Shown piece after piece: positions 10,716 through 21,768 of a stretch of DNA of 64,000 nt. Below the pieces are notes generated by a model. That model did not search any database, was not told the DNA's origin, and was given only the letters and a program-made list of their open reading frames with translations. Made by a program: the position numbers and the translations under genes. Origin of the DNA: Heligmosomoides polygyrus polygyrus (taxonomy: Eukaryota; Nematoda; Chromadorea; Rhabditida; Heligmosomidae); the NCBI GenBank assembly GCA_947396885.1, contig OX377204.1:48471139-48535138 (forward strand), written 5' to 3'. How positions within the stretch are numbered: the first letter of the stretch is position 1; the number at the start of each line of letters is the position of its first letter.

Positions 10716-12098
10716 TCTGTAAGTGGACCATATAGTGAAGCAGCACCAATTTTCCATTCTACGGTCAATATTTGTGAATATAAACTTCGTAATCGAGTCC
10801 TGCCTAGAATGTTGGTTTAGAGACATGTCTCCAACGGTTTGATACACACAATTGTTTTTTCTCCTTTAAAAAAAGAGCTTTTCTAGATGGTATTTCGACG
10901 ATGCGGTTGAATTCTGTGTGAAATTTTAGTCTGGAATTTTACCTTTCACAGCTTCGTAGCAGGTTTGCGAAGAATTATTTTTTGTTTGTTTTAAATTTGA
11001 TGTATTTCGCATCAACGGTGGTTTTGATAAGTTTGAGGTGGAGCTCATTAGATAGAGCTCGAAATCCTGATATGCAGCCAGGTTTGTTTTACACCTGATT
11101 TTGTAAACGCTCTGAATACGTTAGTGACTGCAGTCGCTGCAAATCTGGTCGATCTGTGTGCTCCGTCGGACTGCCGTCGAGCCTCCGCCGGGCCGTTCTC
11201 CCGCCGCGCGCGCGCGACGGGTGTCACAGCGCAAGCGGAGACGGCGAGCAAGGGTTGATGCCGCAAGTATAATCACCTGGACGCGCGGCCGCGGCGCGTA
11301 TGGCCAGCCGATACGGACCCGGCTCCAGGACGTAACTCCAAAGCTACGTCGTGGCGCTGGAACGCGGACGTGCGCTCGGTGACGCATGGTTTGCAGCGGC
11401 AATTTTGCCAGTGTTCAAGCTTCTCAACTAGAAACGAAATGCCGAGGGGATGAGACACGGTGGAGAACCCGTGGAAGAGGCTCCTTAAGCATTAGAGACG
11501 CTCTTGGGTCTCTATTTCATTCTTTTTTCTCCATTATAGAATCATTCTCCACCTGCTGAGTCAAAATCTTATGTCGATCGTACCTTTTCCCGACTTTTCC
11601 GACTTCTCCTCTGTTCAATTTGTAGCTCGAGTTTTATACAATTTTCAAACATACGGCTAACATATGTTTTTCTTGTAAAGATAATCAATTAGCAATCCAG
11701 GGAATGTGAGTGGAGTATTCAAGTTTCTGCTCATCCTCCCTCCCCCCCCCCCCAATAGAAACGTACAAACACTTGCTTCCGAAACTTCTAGTCAGTAATC
11801 CGGCCCAGCTCTTGTTTCGAATTTTCGGCACCAGATCCTTGACAGTTTCCCTTCACTCATTCGAAATACATTGAGTCTCATTCCGCCCGCACCGTGTTAA
11901 CAACTGCTCCCACTTCCCTGGTTTCACCCTCTAGCGCGCCCAGTAGCAAGACGTGGCTGCCGCGCGTATGACGTCGCTAGCCGTTCCTGTCGGAAGCATT
12001 CGGACCTCGACAACTCGTCCCATTTCGTCGCGCAGCGTGCGCGACGCCTGTGGAGTTCGCGCGGCGTTGGAGTTATGTCTGCTCCCCCCCCCCCCCCC

Positions 12099-12952
12099 CT
12101 TACGAACCCTCCTCCTTCCTCAATACACTCAGGCGTTCGTTATCTATGACCCGAACAGAAACCCAAGTCTAGCCTCACGACACCGCGGCTAGTCGAGATG
12201 ACGTCACAAAACAGAAGTTGCTATCCTGTGGAGGCGTTCACCGGATAGGTGGCTACTGTTGCTAATGTGTTGCAAGCTGCTGTAATTAGCTGATGCTGTT
12301 CTATTGCAAGGTGGCCCACGCAACAGAACAGCACCACAGTTTGGGCCACCCTGCAATAGAACAGCACCAGCAGGGGCAATTAGCTGGCTGCTTTCGAACC
12401 CCTTACGCTCGTGTAGCCCCTAAAATGGTCTTGGGGCCACACGAGCAGATGGGGTTCGAACGCCACCGCCCATATCCAGCCCTTACCATGCCGATGAACA
12501 ATTGTAAAATATCAAAAATTTATTTCCATAAAAGCGTACAATGCGATACGATACGATAAAACAGCGCATTGCATAAAATGTACATACACACATTAGGTAT
12601 AAAATGTACATAGACACATTATGTAAATATTCTAAAATGTGCAGTCCCAAGAGGGGTCATTTTAGACCATCTTACGCACAGGTTAAATGAAATCAAATAT
12701 ATTAAAATCTGAACACATTCACTTAAATCTCAAATCATTTCATTTAAATAATTTCTCTAGAAGAGTCTAGAAGCCGGCTATTAGAAGAGTCTAATAGCGG
12801 CTTACGAAACCTAAAACTTAACTTTGGGGACACAAACATCCCCCTCGCCACATTTTTTACTACATTTTTTTTAGTCTAATGGCCGGCTAACGATACTTTG
12901 GAGACATAAAAAATTCCCCCCTCCTTGCTGGATCGTTGAATTTGTTAACCGT
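12099..12952. repeat. Intergenic block with two hairpin repeats and a small tandem repeat
   Basis: Bases 12283-12378 form a hairpin: TGCTGTTCTATTGCAAGGTG pairs with an inverted near copy around 12335-12360. Bases 12394-12464 form another: TTCGAACCCC and CTCGTGTAGCCCC against GGGGCCACACGAG and GGGGTTCGAA. At 12570-12625 a unit with ATAAAATGTACATA and CACATTA occurs twice, about 26 bp apart. The rest is AT-rich. No gene is visible. Confidence 0.6.
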
Positions 12953-13386
12953 AAAAGTGCACCCCACGGATCTCCCTCGATAGAGAGCCTTCGGGCTCTC
13001 TTGTTAAGAGGGATCTCGGGCCGCTTGTCGCAGGACCACGTGGCGCGTCCCCGGGTGGTGGATAGGGGAATTAAACGCGAACCAAATGCGACCGTGTACT
13101 GCCCAGAGACGCAGGTGGGATGCAGGGGATGGACTCCTTGCTTCTGCTGTGTCGGGTCTACGCGTTCCTTGTGCGTGTGAGCGGCAGTTCATGCACAGTG
13201 TGCGCGGATGTGTCCGTGACTGTGCGGATTGTAACTGTGGCTCGGCCAAAAGCTTGCACTCGGCAGACTGGGAGTACATCGTAAGACGATTCGAGGCCGC
13301 CTCAAAAGTCTCACCCCGTCCCTTCGGGTAGTCTGGCTGGCTGCCCGGAGTTCTTCGCCCGCACGACAGAGCCCGACTAGCTACCC

Positions 13387-14290
13387 GTGTGTACTCAAGT
13401 CAAAAACAGCAGCACTAAAGGGCCTCATTCCCCTGACCCCGAAAGAGCCCCCATTTCTGCAGAGATGGGAAGGACGAGTACGGTGAGGCTGCTAAAATCT
13501 CAGGGCCTAACCAGGCTGCGCAAATTGAGAAGGACTAGGATCACGATCTGTACTTACAACGCCCGCACGCTTGCATCGGAAGCATCCGTCGAGGACCTGA
13601 TGATGCAAGCCAGGAAGATCAAGTACGACGTCATCGGACAGACCGAGACGAGAAGACACCACCCCCTACACGCCGCCTACGACTCCGGAGAAGAACTGTT
13701 CCTCGGAACATGCGACAGCAGGGGAGTAGGCGGCGTTGGTGTCCTCATCAACACGCACTTGGCCATGAACATCGATTCGTACGAGTCTCTGACAAGCCGA
13801 ATCGGACGTCTGCGACTGAAGCGATGTGGTTCCGTGCCAGCTTTGACTGTGTTCGTCGCGTATGCCCCAACATCCGACTACGACGACGAAGAGGTCGAAG
13901 CCTTCTATGTGGAGCTGGAAGTTCTATAAGGAAGATCACACTTTCTACAAGGTGATCGTCGGCGACTTCAAAGCCAAGATCGGACCGCGAAGGTCGCCAG
14001 AAGAACTTCACATCGGAACCCACGGTTAGGAGTGGAACGAGCAAGGTGAAAGGCTGTCTGAATTTATCATGTCGACCAAGACCATCAGGAATCTCGCAAT
14101 TCCAGAAGCCTCCCTCCCTACGATGGACCTGGGAATCTCCCGGTGGCCAGTTCCACAACGAGATCGACCACATCATCTTCAACCGCAAGTATTGCCTGAC
14201 CGACGTCTCCGTTGTCCCCAAGTTCTACACGGGATCGGACCATCGCCTCCTTCGCGCAAGGTTCCGCTTTTCGCGTCAAGGAAAGAAGGC
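13387..14290 (+). pseudogene. RTE endonuclease domain of the second LINE, broken
   Basis: The frame from 13387 gives [47 protein letters not shown] and [20 protein letters not shown], the start of an APE endonuclease. A shift near 13925 moves to a frame reading [14 protein letters not shown], where the usual GDFNAK has Lys for Asn. A stop near 14026 follows. The frame from 14046 then shows RWTWESPGGQFHNEIDHI and TGSDHRLLRARFRF. The changed Asn is a catalytic-site position, so the domain would be inactive even without the breaks. Confidence 0.75.
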
Positions 14291-14589
14291 CGCGAAGTTC
14301 AAGAAGAGGAGTCCCAGAACGACCATCAACTGGGACCTCTACACCTCTCTTGCCGGCCTTTGGGAAGAAGCCGTCATGGACAACGTCGACGAGGAATACG
14401 ACCGCTTCGTGCACCATCTCCACGATAGTGCTAAGGGAGCCGAGAGCTTGAAGACCACCAAGAGACGTCTGTCTCCGGAAACTCTCGAGCTGATACGCCA
14501 GCGTGGAGCAGCACGAGCGTCAGACAACTACCAACTGACGTCCGAGCTTGCGAGGCTATGCAGAGAGGCGATAAAGGAGGATCTTAAGG

Positions 14590-14691
14590 AGAGAAGGGCG
14601 GAAGTGTTGGCTGAAGCTGCAGAGGCAGGGATGAGCATCCAGAGAAGGGCGGAAGTGTTGGCTGAAGCTGCAGAGGCAGGGATGAGCATCC
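14590..14691 (+). repeat. Perfect 51-bp tandem duplication inside the second RTE
   Basis: Bases 14590-14640 and 14641-14691 are identical. The unit is a multiple of three, so the frame is kept and the block RRAEVLAEAAEAGMSI is doubled in the linker between endonuclease and reverse transcriptase. The identity suggests a recent event, by slippage or unequal exchange. Confidence 0.9.
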
Positions 14692-14699
14692 GCAATGCC

Positions 14700-16389
14700 C
14701 GCCGGAACTTCGCCAACTTCAAGACCAAGATGACCGCTCTCCGACGTCCCGACGGAACCGTCACCTCTTCCAGAGGGACCACGGGGAAGGTCATCCACGA
14801 CGTCTACTCCGATCTCTTCGATAGCCACGTCCACCTGCCCACATGCCATCTTCCGGAGGATGGATACGTCGTCCCCTCTGTTCTCCCTTCCGAGATCCGA
14901 CACGCCATCTCGTCGGTGAAGCACGTACAGCACCCGGTCCCGACAGGATCAGACCCGAACACCTGAAGAACCTCCCGCCAGCGCTCATCAACACCCTGGC
15001 GCGGCTCTTCACACGTTACCTGTCGGAGTGCAAGGTTCCATCTCAATGAAAGACCAGCAGATCCGTCTTGCTGTACAAGAAGGGAGACGTGCACGACATT
15101 GGCAACTATCGCCCGATTTGCCTGCTGTCCGTAGTCTACAAGCTGTTCACTCGAGTTATCCTGAATAGGATCGGCTGAACGCTGGGAGAGCCACGCTAAC
15201 AAGCGGGATTTCGGAGAGGATTCAGCACGATCGACCACATACACACCATTACGAAGCCCGTCGAAGTGTCGCGAGAGTATAAGCTGCCGCTGTGCCTTAC
15301 GTTCATCGACCTGAAGAAGACATTCGACCCCGTCGAGACTGAAGCGGTCCTCGAAGCCCTGCTCACTCAGGGCGTTCCTACTCAGTACATCAGAGTCCTT
15401 CGAGAGCTGTAGAGTGGATTCACGACCAAGATCTCTCCATTCTACAACAATAAGGAGATACCATATCCCCGAAGCTCTTCAGCGCCACCCTCGAAAACGT
15501 CATGCGCGAACTAGAATGTAAAGACATGGGAGTGAAGGTCGACGGCCAGCAGCTGCACCATCTTCGTTTCGCTGACGACATCGTGCTCAGAACACCGAGC
15601 ATCAGCCAGGCGGAGCGAATGCTGGCCGACTTCGATCGTGTATGTGGGAACGTTGGACTGCAGCTGAATCTTACGAAGACGATGTTCATGAAGAACGGAC
15701 AAGTTTCTGATGCCCCATTCTCGCTCAACGGAACGAACATCTCCGAATGCTCCAGCTATGTGTATCTGGGTCGCGAAGTCAACATGGCCAACGACCTAGC
15801 ACCAGAGCTGAGCAGGAGGAAAAGAGCGGCTTGGGGAGCTTTCAAGAGCGTCGAAGAAGTCGCGAAGAAGACGAAGAACGTCCGACTCCGTGCCCACCTA
15901 TTCGACTCCACTGTGCTTCCTGCCCTAACATACGCCTCAGAGACCTGGGCTATACGAAAGCAGGATGAACACGCGATCAGCGTCGCGCAGCGTGGAATCG
16001 AGATGACGATGCTCGGAGTGACACGACTCACGCAAGTGAGAGAAGGCCTCCGGAGTTCCGAGCATCGCCGACGCTCGAAGATCAGAGACGCTGCCGCGTG
16101 GGCCAAGTTGTCGAAAATTAGGTGGGCCGGCCACGTAATGCGCTTTGCAGACACCCGCTGGACGAGAGCCATGATCGACTGGATTCCGCGGGATGTCAAA
16201 AGAACACCAGGACGCCCACCAACGCGTTGGTCGGACTTCTTCGTTAAAGCCCTGAACGACCGATATGACGCTCTTCATGTCCCTCGAGCGAGGAGGATCC
16301 ATTGGACCACTCTGGCACGCGACAGGGACGAATGGAGACGCTGCTGGCACCCGCTCGAGCAATTAGATGATCAACGGGACGACAGGTGA
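14700..16389 (+). pseudogene. RTE reverse transcriptase domain of the second LINE, broken
   Basis: The linker frame ends near 14966. The next coding pieces switch frame and contain stops: YRPICLLSVVYKLFTRV near 15107-15160, FIDLKKTFDPVE near 15301-15340 (usually DLKKAFDSVE), then the frame from 15502 with LRFADDIVLRTPS at about 15561-15600. Further on come YVYLGREVNMANDL, KIRWAGHVMRF and RTPGRPPTRWSDFF, typical of RTE C-termini. The FADD catalytic pair is present. At least three breaks lie upstream of it. Confidence 0.8.
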
Positions 16390-16410
16390 TACAGGTGAAA
16401 AGTGCACCCC

Positions 16411-17316
16411 TGGGTATCGGATAAGGAGTAGCGTAAATAGTGAGTTGTGAGTGTGAGAATCAGCATAGAGCACCAGAGGAGAAGTGAGCACCGGCATCGA
16501 GATGGAGGAGTATGAGCGGAATGTAATAAGGTAGAGCATAGAGAAGAAAGGCTTAAAAGAGAAGATCTAAAGTAGGTGAAGGAGATGATAGCAAAATGAA
16601 TATTAAAGTGATAACAAGAAATAAGGCTGAGAAGGAGTGTTGACAAGGAAGAACTGGAAGTGGGGGAAGGGGAGGGTGCGTTGAAGTATTGAAAATCATT
16701 CCATCAGGTTTTTCACTTCGATTTAAATCGATGATGGCGAATGAGGGAAAATTAACAAAACGGTTCTATCGTTTAGGATGGGAAGGAGTGGTGGAACGAC
16801 AAGGTGGAAAATTAACGAAAACGGAGGGTGTAGTGAGATCACTGAGTAACCAAACCAACTCAACAAGGAACCCGGCCGAGGAGCGAGGACCCACCAGACG
16901 AAGATAACGTTCACCCGCCAGTGAGATCAATAAAAATTGGTATTCTAGAAGAAAGCCTAATAAAATATTCGGTTCTAAGTGCTGTGCTCCCCATACTGTT
17001 TTGTAACAAAGTTTTGTGCCTCATGCAAAAAAGTTCCCGAGAAGAAGACACCGAAAAAACGGGGAGCAATTTGGCCTCAACGCACCCTAATTATTAGAAA
17101 AGCAAGTGCGAAATGATGACAACATTTTAAGAGTAGGCAACATGACAGCATGGAAATGCACACAATAACACTATAAACTAGAGACAAAATCAAGTAAATT
17201 CTAGACAGAGAATGGGGCTAGGAAACCGAAGCGAAAGAAACGAACCGAGTTGAGGTGCCACTCGGAACTGAAGAGACCGGAGGAGGTCCTGGTGGCCACA
17301 GCGCAGCCGCTCTCGG
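16411..17316. other. Purine-rich non-coding stretch
   Basis: Right after the second RTE the plus strand is rich in A and G up to about 16910. Two near copies of GGAAAATTAACAAAACGG-like sequence lie at 16745 and 16806. I see no gene, and no element boundary other than the RTE target duplication. Confidence 0.4.
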
Positions 17317-17679
17317 TTAGTCCTTCCTCCACGCGGTGTCGTCGTCTTCTTCGTCGTCGTCTTGGGGCGTGCGCTGGCTCGTACTCGGCTGGCTGCCAAT
17401 GCAGATGATTTTTACTTTCTAAAAATAAATAATGACAGGAACGTGGCAGGCTCCCGTTCGCGTCGAGAAGGTATTTGCGGATGTCCTTCCTAAAAAAGGA
17501 TATAACGTAGATGGAGGTGATTATTTTCTTGGAGTGCAGAGGAGAAGAAAATTGGCAAGGACGTACAGTGCTCTCTGAAGAGCACCTCTGACGAGAACCG
17601 TCCAGCGAGCTCTCGCCTTTTCCTTTCCTCGAACTCGGCCTCCCTTTCTTCGTCGGTGTCGCCCAGCAAGAGCCAGAAC
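17317..17679 (-). CDS. Possible last two exons of an unidentified minus-strand gene
   Basis: On the minus strand, 17679-17586 is open and strongly biased to C or G at third codon positions. It reads GDTDEEREAEFEERKRRELA and ends at a GTGCTC donor. Bases 17392-17317, after a GGCAG acceptor, read STSQRTPQDDDEEDDDTAW and stop at TAA (17319-17317). The acidic tail and codon bias look like host coding sequence. I cannot name the family, and the join between the two pieces is not proven. Other minus-strand patches at 22.1-23.6 kb may belong to the same gene. Confidence 0.35.
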
Positions 17680-18064
17680 CTCAATTCCAAATTTGAAGGA
17701 GAGAGTTGAACAAAAATATTTTTTATATTAAGATTAACACGTACGGAGTGGGATTTCTCCTCAAGGCGGTCACTGACACTGGGCAGGAGAGCGCTTGCAT
17801 GCAAAGACGAAGTCCGTCGAGACAAACTCCTAGAAGAGGGTGGAGATCAAAACTATTAATATTAAAACTATGTTTTAGAGCGCATTATGGAAGGGGAGGA
17901 GCAACTAGACTGAGCACTACCTATCACTACCTATCAGTTGTTTCACTAATTCTTCCGGGAAATCGCGGAGGTCCGGACGCTTGGCGCAGGAGTCAGAGAT
18001 GCGCACCGCGAAGCGCTTTACCAAGCCTAGAAAAGTAACTTCAAATAGAAGGGACAGGCAACGG

Positions 18065-18486
18065 AGTCGGACAGGTCTAGTGTCTAACTGTCTTCGTGGT
18101 AATCCTTCCGATTACTGTAGGTGGAATCGGGTCCGATATCCAGCCTACTATGGTTCCGATGCCGGAGCAACGAGCAGGAAGTACAATTTATTACGGTAAA
18201 AATCAGAATGATACAATTAAGACAAGGACAAGGAGCAAAGAGGAGACTAGAGGAGAGCTAAGCCAAGACTGCACCTAGTTGCTTAGATCTGGGAGCTTTT
18301 ATGGACTCTCTTGGAGGCGTGTCTACCGTGTGCTCCTCGGACTCTCCGTCCGGTACGGTTTTATGGCTCTGGGGCCGTTGCTGGCATATCCGCAGGAGCA
18401 GGTCGTAAACCTCCCCTGGATACGTTCCGCCACCTCATGCTCTTAACGAACACTTGCAGAATACACCGGTCCCGGTATATTCCACA
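18065..18486 (-). repeat. 3' LTR (left copy)
   Basis: It is a direct repeat of 21343-21764. Outer flank ACGG, inner flank the purine-rich tract. Visible differences from the other copy include TATATTCCACA against TATACTCCACA at the end and TGCACC against TGAACC near 18273. Confidence 0.85.
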
Positions 18487-18507
18487 TGGGGGCCCTCAGA
18501 GAAACAA

Positions 18508-18862
18508 GCGCTTCCACTGCGCTTAAAAAAATCGCCATGAGCAACGACCTCCGTCACTCGCGTCTCAATGAGCGGTTCCGCTCACTCCTTGGTGGGAAAG
18601 CACAAGAGCACTGTAGTTCGTCTGCCCACCGCAGGCTGAACTCTCTACACAGTTTCAGCGACGACTTCCGTCGCTTAAAAGGAGCGGGTCCGCTCGCACT
18701 TTCCAAAGGGAAGTTTAAAAGACTGGCCTCTGTAGTGCACGAGTCTAGTGTAATTAGTCTGCTAACCGCAGCCCGAACCATTGCTTTCCGAATAGTTGCA
18801 GCGACGACCTCCGTCGCTTTTAGAGGAGCGGCTCCACTCACTCTTTCCAAAATAAAGGGCAA
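18508..18862. repeat. Tandem hairpin array inside the LTR element
   Basis: Three related units start at 18540, 18657 and 18800 (spacings 117 and 143). Each opens with a hairpin of the type AGCGACGACCTCCGTCGCT (stem 7, loop 5). This is followed by a second stem around GAGCGGTTCCGCTC and then TTTCCAAA or GGGAAAG. Units one and two then contain a CTGC...GCAG stem. A half unit AAGCGCTTCCACTGCGCTT precedes at 18508. Frames across it are open on both strands only because of the repeat, and neither encodes anything recognisable. It is best read as structured non-coding sequence of the element. Confidence 0.7.
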
Positions 18863-19133
18863 CTCAGTGATCTCTGAAGCACCAGTGTTGATATACTAAT
18901 TGTAGATCAAACTTTCTCTGGTCGTAGCTGGTATGGGTCCATACCAGGTCGAAGTCATCTTTCCGACGGCACTTCATTTCTCCTTCCACAGTGATCGTAT
19001 AGGGTAATGATGCTTATAAAGCCAGCCAAAAAGGAAACTCATAGATATGAAAAATGACAACATTACAATGTAACGTTCGTGCGTCTATCATGCACTCGCG
19101 TTTTAGGCACAGCAGCGAAAATAAGGGCAACAG

Positions 19134-21294
19134 TTAGAAGGATGGAGGGAAACTGGACAGCATTAGAAGGCTCCTCATTGTTTCGTCGCTAGCGCCTTCA
19201 TTTTGTCGCCGCATCCCTTCCATCGTACTGGCATGTCCCCAGCAGGCCTGATCAGCATCCTCGTATGGTCGCAGCGTAAGACTAGAATTGTAGAAACAAA
19301 TTACACTGACATTTTTCATCGTACAAGAACCCATTCTGTTCTTCCTCCGGCACTTTCGGCGCCTAATTTTTTCTATTTCTGGGTCCTTACCACTACCATT
19401 CCAAGCTGGTAAGAAGCTATTCTTACGTTCTTTCGCATAGCCAAACCTCTTCCGATCTTGGTGATACTCGCTTCCGCCGCATGGCTTGCCTGCAGCACAT
19501 CGTTGCTTCCTTCGAAAGCGTTCCTTACCTCGAACACTCTTGCACCAACCTTCAAGTTGAGCGATAGCAGAAATTCCGTCTGCAGCGCTCGATGTGCGGC
19601 TGTCGCCTGCAACATTCACCCCATCCCGGGTGTTACGACTTTTCTCCACATCTCGAACCTTATTTCGACATTTTGACGCTATGTGCCCAAAATGTCCACA
19701 GCAGTAGCATTTAGGTGAGGTTTTAGCCGAATACTGACCACCCAACTGGTGCGGAATTTCGGTTACCCTCTCGAGATGGGATTCTCCTGTATCGATCGCG
19801 CTCCGATCAATACCTTTTTCTGAAGAATTGTGACTATCATTCACTTTTTCAAAGCCTACCTGTACCTTTTCCAGTCGCACCGCTACTCGCCTAACCTCTT
19901 CATACACTTGGCCCTCTTCCGCATCCAGCGTGGCCCTCATGTAATAGGAACTCTGCCAGTGCTGAAGGCAAGAGTACAACTTGGAACCTCTAATGAAATC
20001 CCACTCCATACTGGGGTGGATCCTTCTAGAAAGGTCTTCCATGCGGCAGCAAAAATCTACAAGGGACTCATCTTCTTCCTTGCATAGGTTTTCCCAAGCC
20101 TTAGTATTGCTTAAGCGCTCACACGGGTTTTGGCGAGCCATTTTTAGCGCTCCTACTACATCAAAATATGTTCCTTCGCGAATATTTTGCGGCAAACCCT
20201 TGAAAATTGAAAGCGCAGTTCCTGCAAGGTGGTTCACCAATATATCGCGCCTATCTGGGTCCGACCACACCGTGGCAGGAAACTTCACTTCTAGCCCTCT
20301 CAAAAAGGCGCTTAGCGAATTTTTGCCATCATATTTTGGGACACTGGCTATACTCTGAGCCTTAAAAACCTCCCGAAATATGGTTAACATATTGCCTACT
20401 TGATCCGTAGCGATATGCTCTCTGCTCCTTTCCGAGCAGGTCACTGACTCACTAGTCACTGGTCCTTGAAAGGAACCCAGCGAGGACAAACGCGAAGAGG
20501 CGCGAGACTTCCCCATAAGCTCGCAACTTGCCCCAGCGTTCATGGGTTGGGATGTGATCCGTCCCTCAACAGAACCTCTTACTCGACTGCTTACCAGCGA
20601 AGTATATTGGCTGCGGACCGCACGCCATTCTTTTGTTCTGCACCCCGCCTCAACTGCACCAACTTGTACCCGGCTGGCTCCAGCCTTTGAGTGCAGTGTT
20701 TCAGCTGGCACGCTCTTAACCTTTTCCTGTAACAGTCTCAACTGATTGCTATGGCGCTCCGCCATTTTGTCCTTTTCCGACAACTCATGCTCAAGATGTG
20801 ACTCCACATTTACTATGTGATTCTGCAATTCCAGAACTTCATCACACTTAGCAATTACTGTTTCTTTAACTTGGTCTATTTCGCATCCCAAAATCAATGC
20901 CAGCTCGCACAATGCTTGGCTATGCGCACTTACCGTCGGCAAGAAGTCGCGCAGATCATCGGGAGTCATCCCAACTTCATTAAAAAAATGAGATCTCCAA
21001 AGCATGTGCCTCCACTCCTAAACGCTTAGCCACTTTTCCTACTGTGTTTTCTACAGTACCTTTAACGGCTTCCAAAATCTTTGCTCGCTTTGAGCGAGTC
21101 AAATTCCTGATTTGGTCATCTAGCGCATTACCCAACCGTTTTAGGATATTCCCGAATGAAACATTCAAATCCTCTGACTGACAGCTCACTCCAAGCTGGA
21201 ACCAGTCCTCCGGCGGTTGTGGAGCATTCTCGCCTACAAAATCCATGACGACTATGTCTGTGGATCCGGCGCAGCTATAGCTGGACATTTTCAA
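19134..21294 (-). pseudogene. gag-like protein of the LTR element, one frameshift
   Basis: The first part (21294-20980, 105 aa) starts at a Met near the 5' LTR. The main part (21005-19134, 623 aa) overlaps it in another frame. The change falls at a run of T (minus strand) near 20985. The main part has a coiled-coil-like stretch in its first 100 residues, a retrotransposon gag region in the middle (KYDGKNSLSAFLRGLEVKF and on), and a CCHC zinc knuckle CYCCGHFGHIASKC about three quarters along. The knuckle binds RNA and the gag region assembles the particle (family knowledge). No protease or polymerase motifs follow. The frameshift could be real or a homopolymer sequencing error. Confidence 0.75.
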
Positions 21295-21342
21295 CAGACC
21301 TTGAAACCGAAACTTGGATCCAAGTTACCGGCGTGGCCCCCA

Positions 21343-21764
21343 AGTCGGACAGGTCTAGTGTCTAACTGTCTTCGTGGTAATCCTTCCGATTACTGTAGGT
21401 GGAATCGGGTCCGATATCCAGCCTACTATGGTTCCGATGCCGGAGCAACGAGCAGGAAGTACAATTTATTACGGTAAAAATCAGAATGATACAATTAAGA
21501 CAAGGACAAGGAGCAAAGAGGAGACTAGAGGAGAGCTAAGCCAAGACTGAACCTAGTTGCTTAGATCTGGGAGCTTTTATGGACTCTCTTGGAGGCGTGT
21601 CTACCGTGTGCTCCTCGGACTCTCCGTCCGGTACGGTTTTATGGCTCTGGGGCCGTTGCTGGCATATCCGCAGGAGCAGGTCGTAAACCTCCCCTGGATA
21701 CGTTCCGCCACCTCATGCTCTTAACGAACACTTGCAGAATACACCGGTCCCGGTATACTCCACA
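21343..21764 (-). repeat. 5' LTR (right copy)
   Basis: It is a direct repeat of 18065-18486. In element orientation it begins TGTGGAGTATACC and ends CCTGTCCGACT next to a TGG primer-site candidate. The ACGG duplication follows on its outer side. Confidence 0.85.
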
Positions 21765-21768
21765 ACGG

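Larger units (their letters stand above)
8527..12098. mobile_element. Foldback-1: large inverted-repeat element
   Basis: Two long arms, about 8527-10190 and 10750-12098, are inverted copies of each other. Matched landmarks are the ATAACTCCAACGCCGCGCGA ends, the GGACGAGTTGTCGAGGTCCG block, the TTTCGGAAGCAAGTGTTTG block, a G9+/C9+ run (9020/11742), the CGAGCGCACGTCCGCG block (9411/11376), the TGTGACACCCGTCGCGCGCG block (9560/11220), and CAATTGTGTGTATCA near the centre. The left arm has an extra 151-bp MITE and an extra segment near 9858-10030. The open frames inside are mirror images of each other and encode nothing recognisable. It looks like a non-autonomous foldback DNA transposon. Exact ends are blurred by G/C runs, and I could not define a target duplication. 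Confidence 0.8.
12966..16397 (+). mobile_element. Second RTE-clade LINE, 3.4 kb
   Basis: The element is bounded by a 13-bp duplication AAAAGTGCACCCC (12953-12965 and 16398-16410). It has a roughly 400-bp GC-rich 5' leader, then endonuclease and reverse transcriptase. Its 3' end reads GACAGGTGATACAGGTG just before the duplication. It belongs to the same broad clade as the copy at 1516-4617, but the protein text differs enough to be a separate family. Stops and shifts in both domains make it inactive. Confidence 0.85.
18065..21764 (-). mobile_element. LTR retrotransposon with gag but no pol
   Basis: Two 422-bp direct repeats, 18065-18486 and 21343-21764, differ at only a few positions and are flanked by the 4-bp duplication ACGG (18061-18064 and 21765-21768). 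On the minus strand each LTR begins TGTGGA. A purine-rich tract, GAGGGCCCCCA, lies just inside the 3' LTR. A TGG-initiated stretch directly inside the 5' LTR is a candidate primer-binding site. The only protein is a gag-like frame. About 650 bases between gag and the 3' LTR are non-coding and hairpin-rich. Lack of pol means the element must borrow enzymes from a relative. High LTR identity suggests recent insertion. Confidence 0.85.

Noticed and set aside
9322..11458. Pairs of matching open frames near 9.3-9.7 and 11.1-11.5 kb that encode the same text
   Set aside because: They are the two arms of foldback-1 read in opposite directions. GC-rich sequence keeps frames open, and no domain is present.
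12394..12464. A tRNA gene, because of TTCGAACCCC
   Set aside because: The block is part of a simple hairpin repeat; no cloverleaf, A box or anticodon arm fits.
18486..18899. 137-codon plus-strand frame and an overlapping 102-codon minus-strand frame
   Set aside because: Both fall in the hairpin array. The palindromic units keep both strands open, and neither reads like a known protein.
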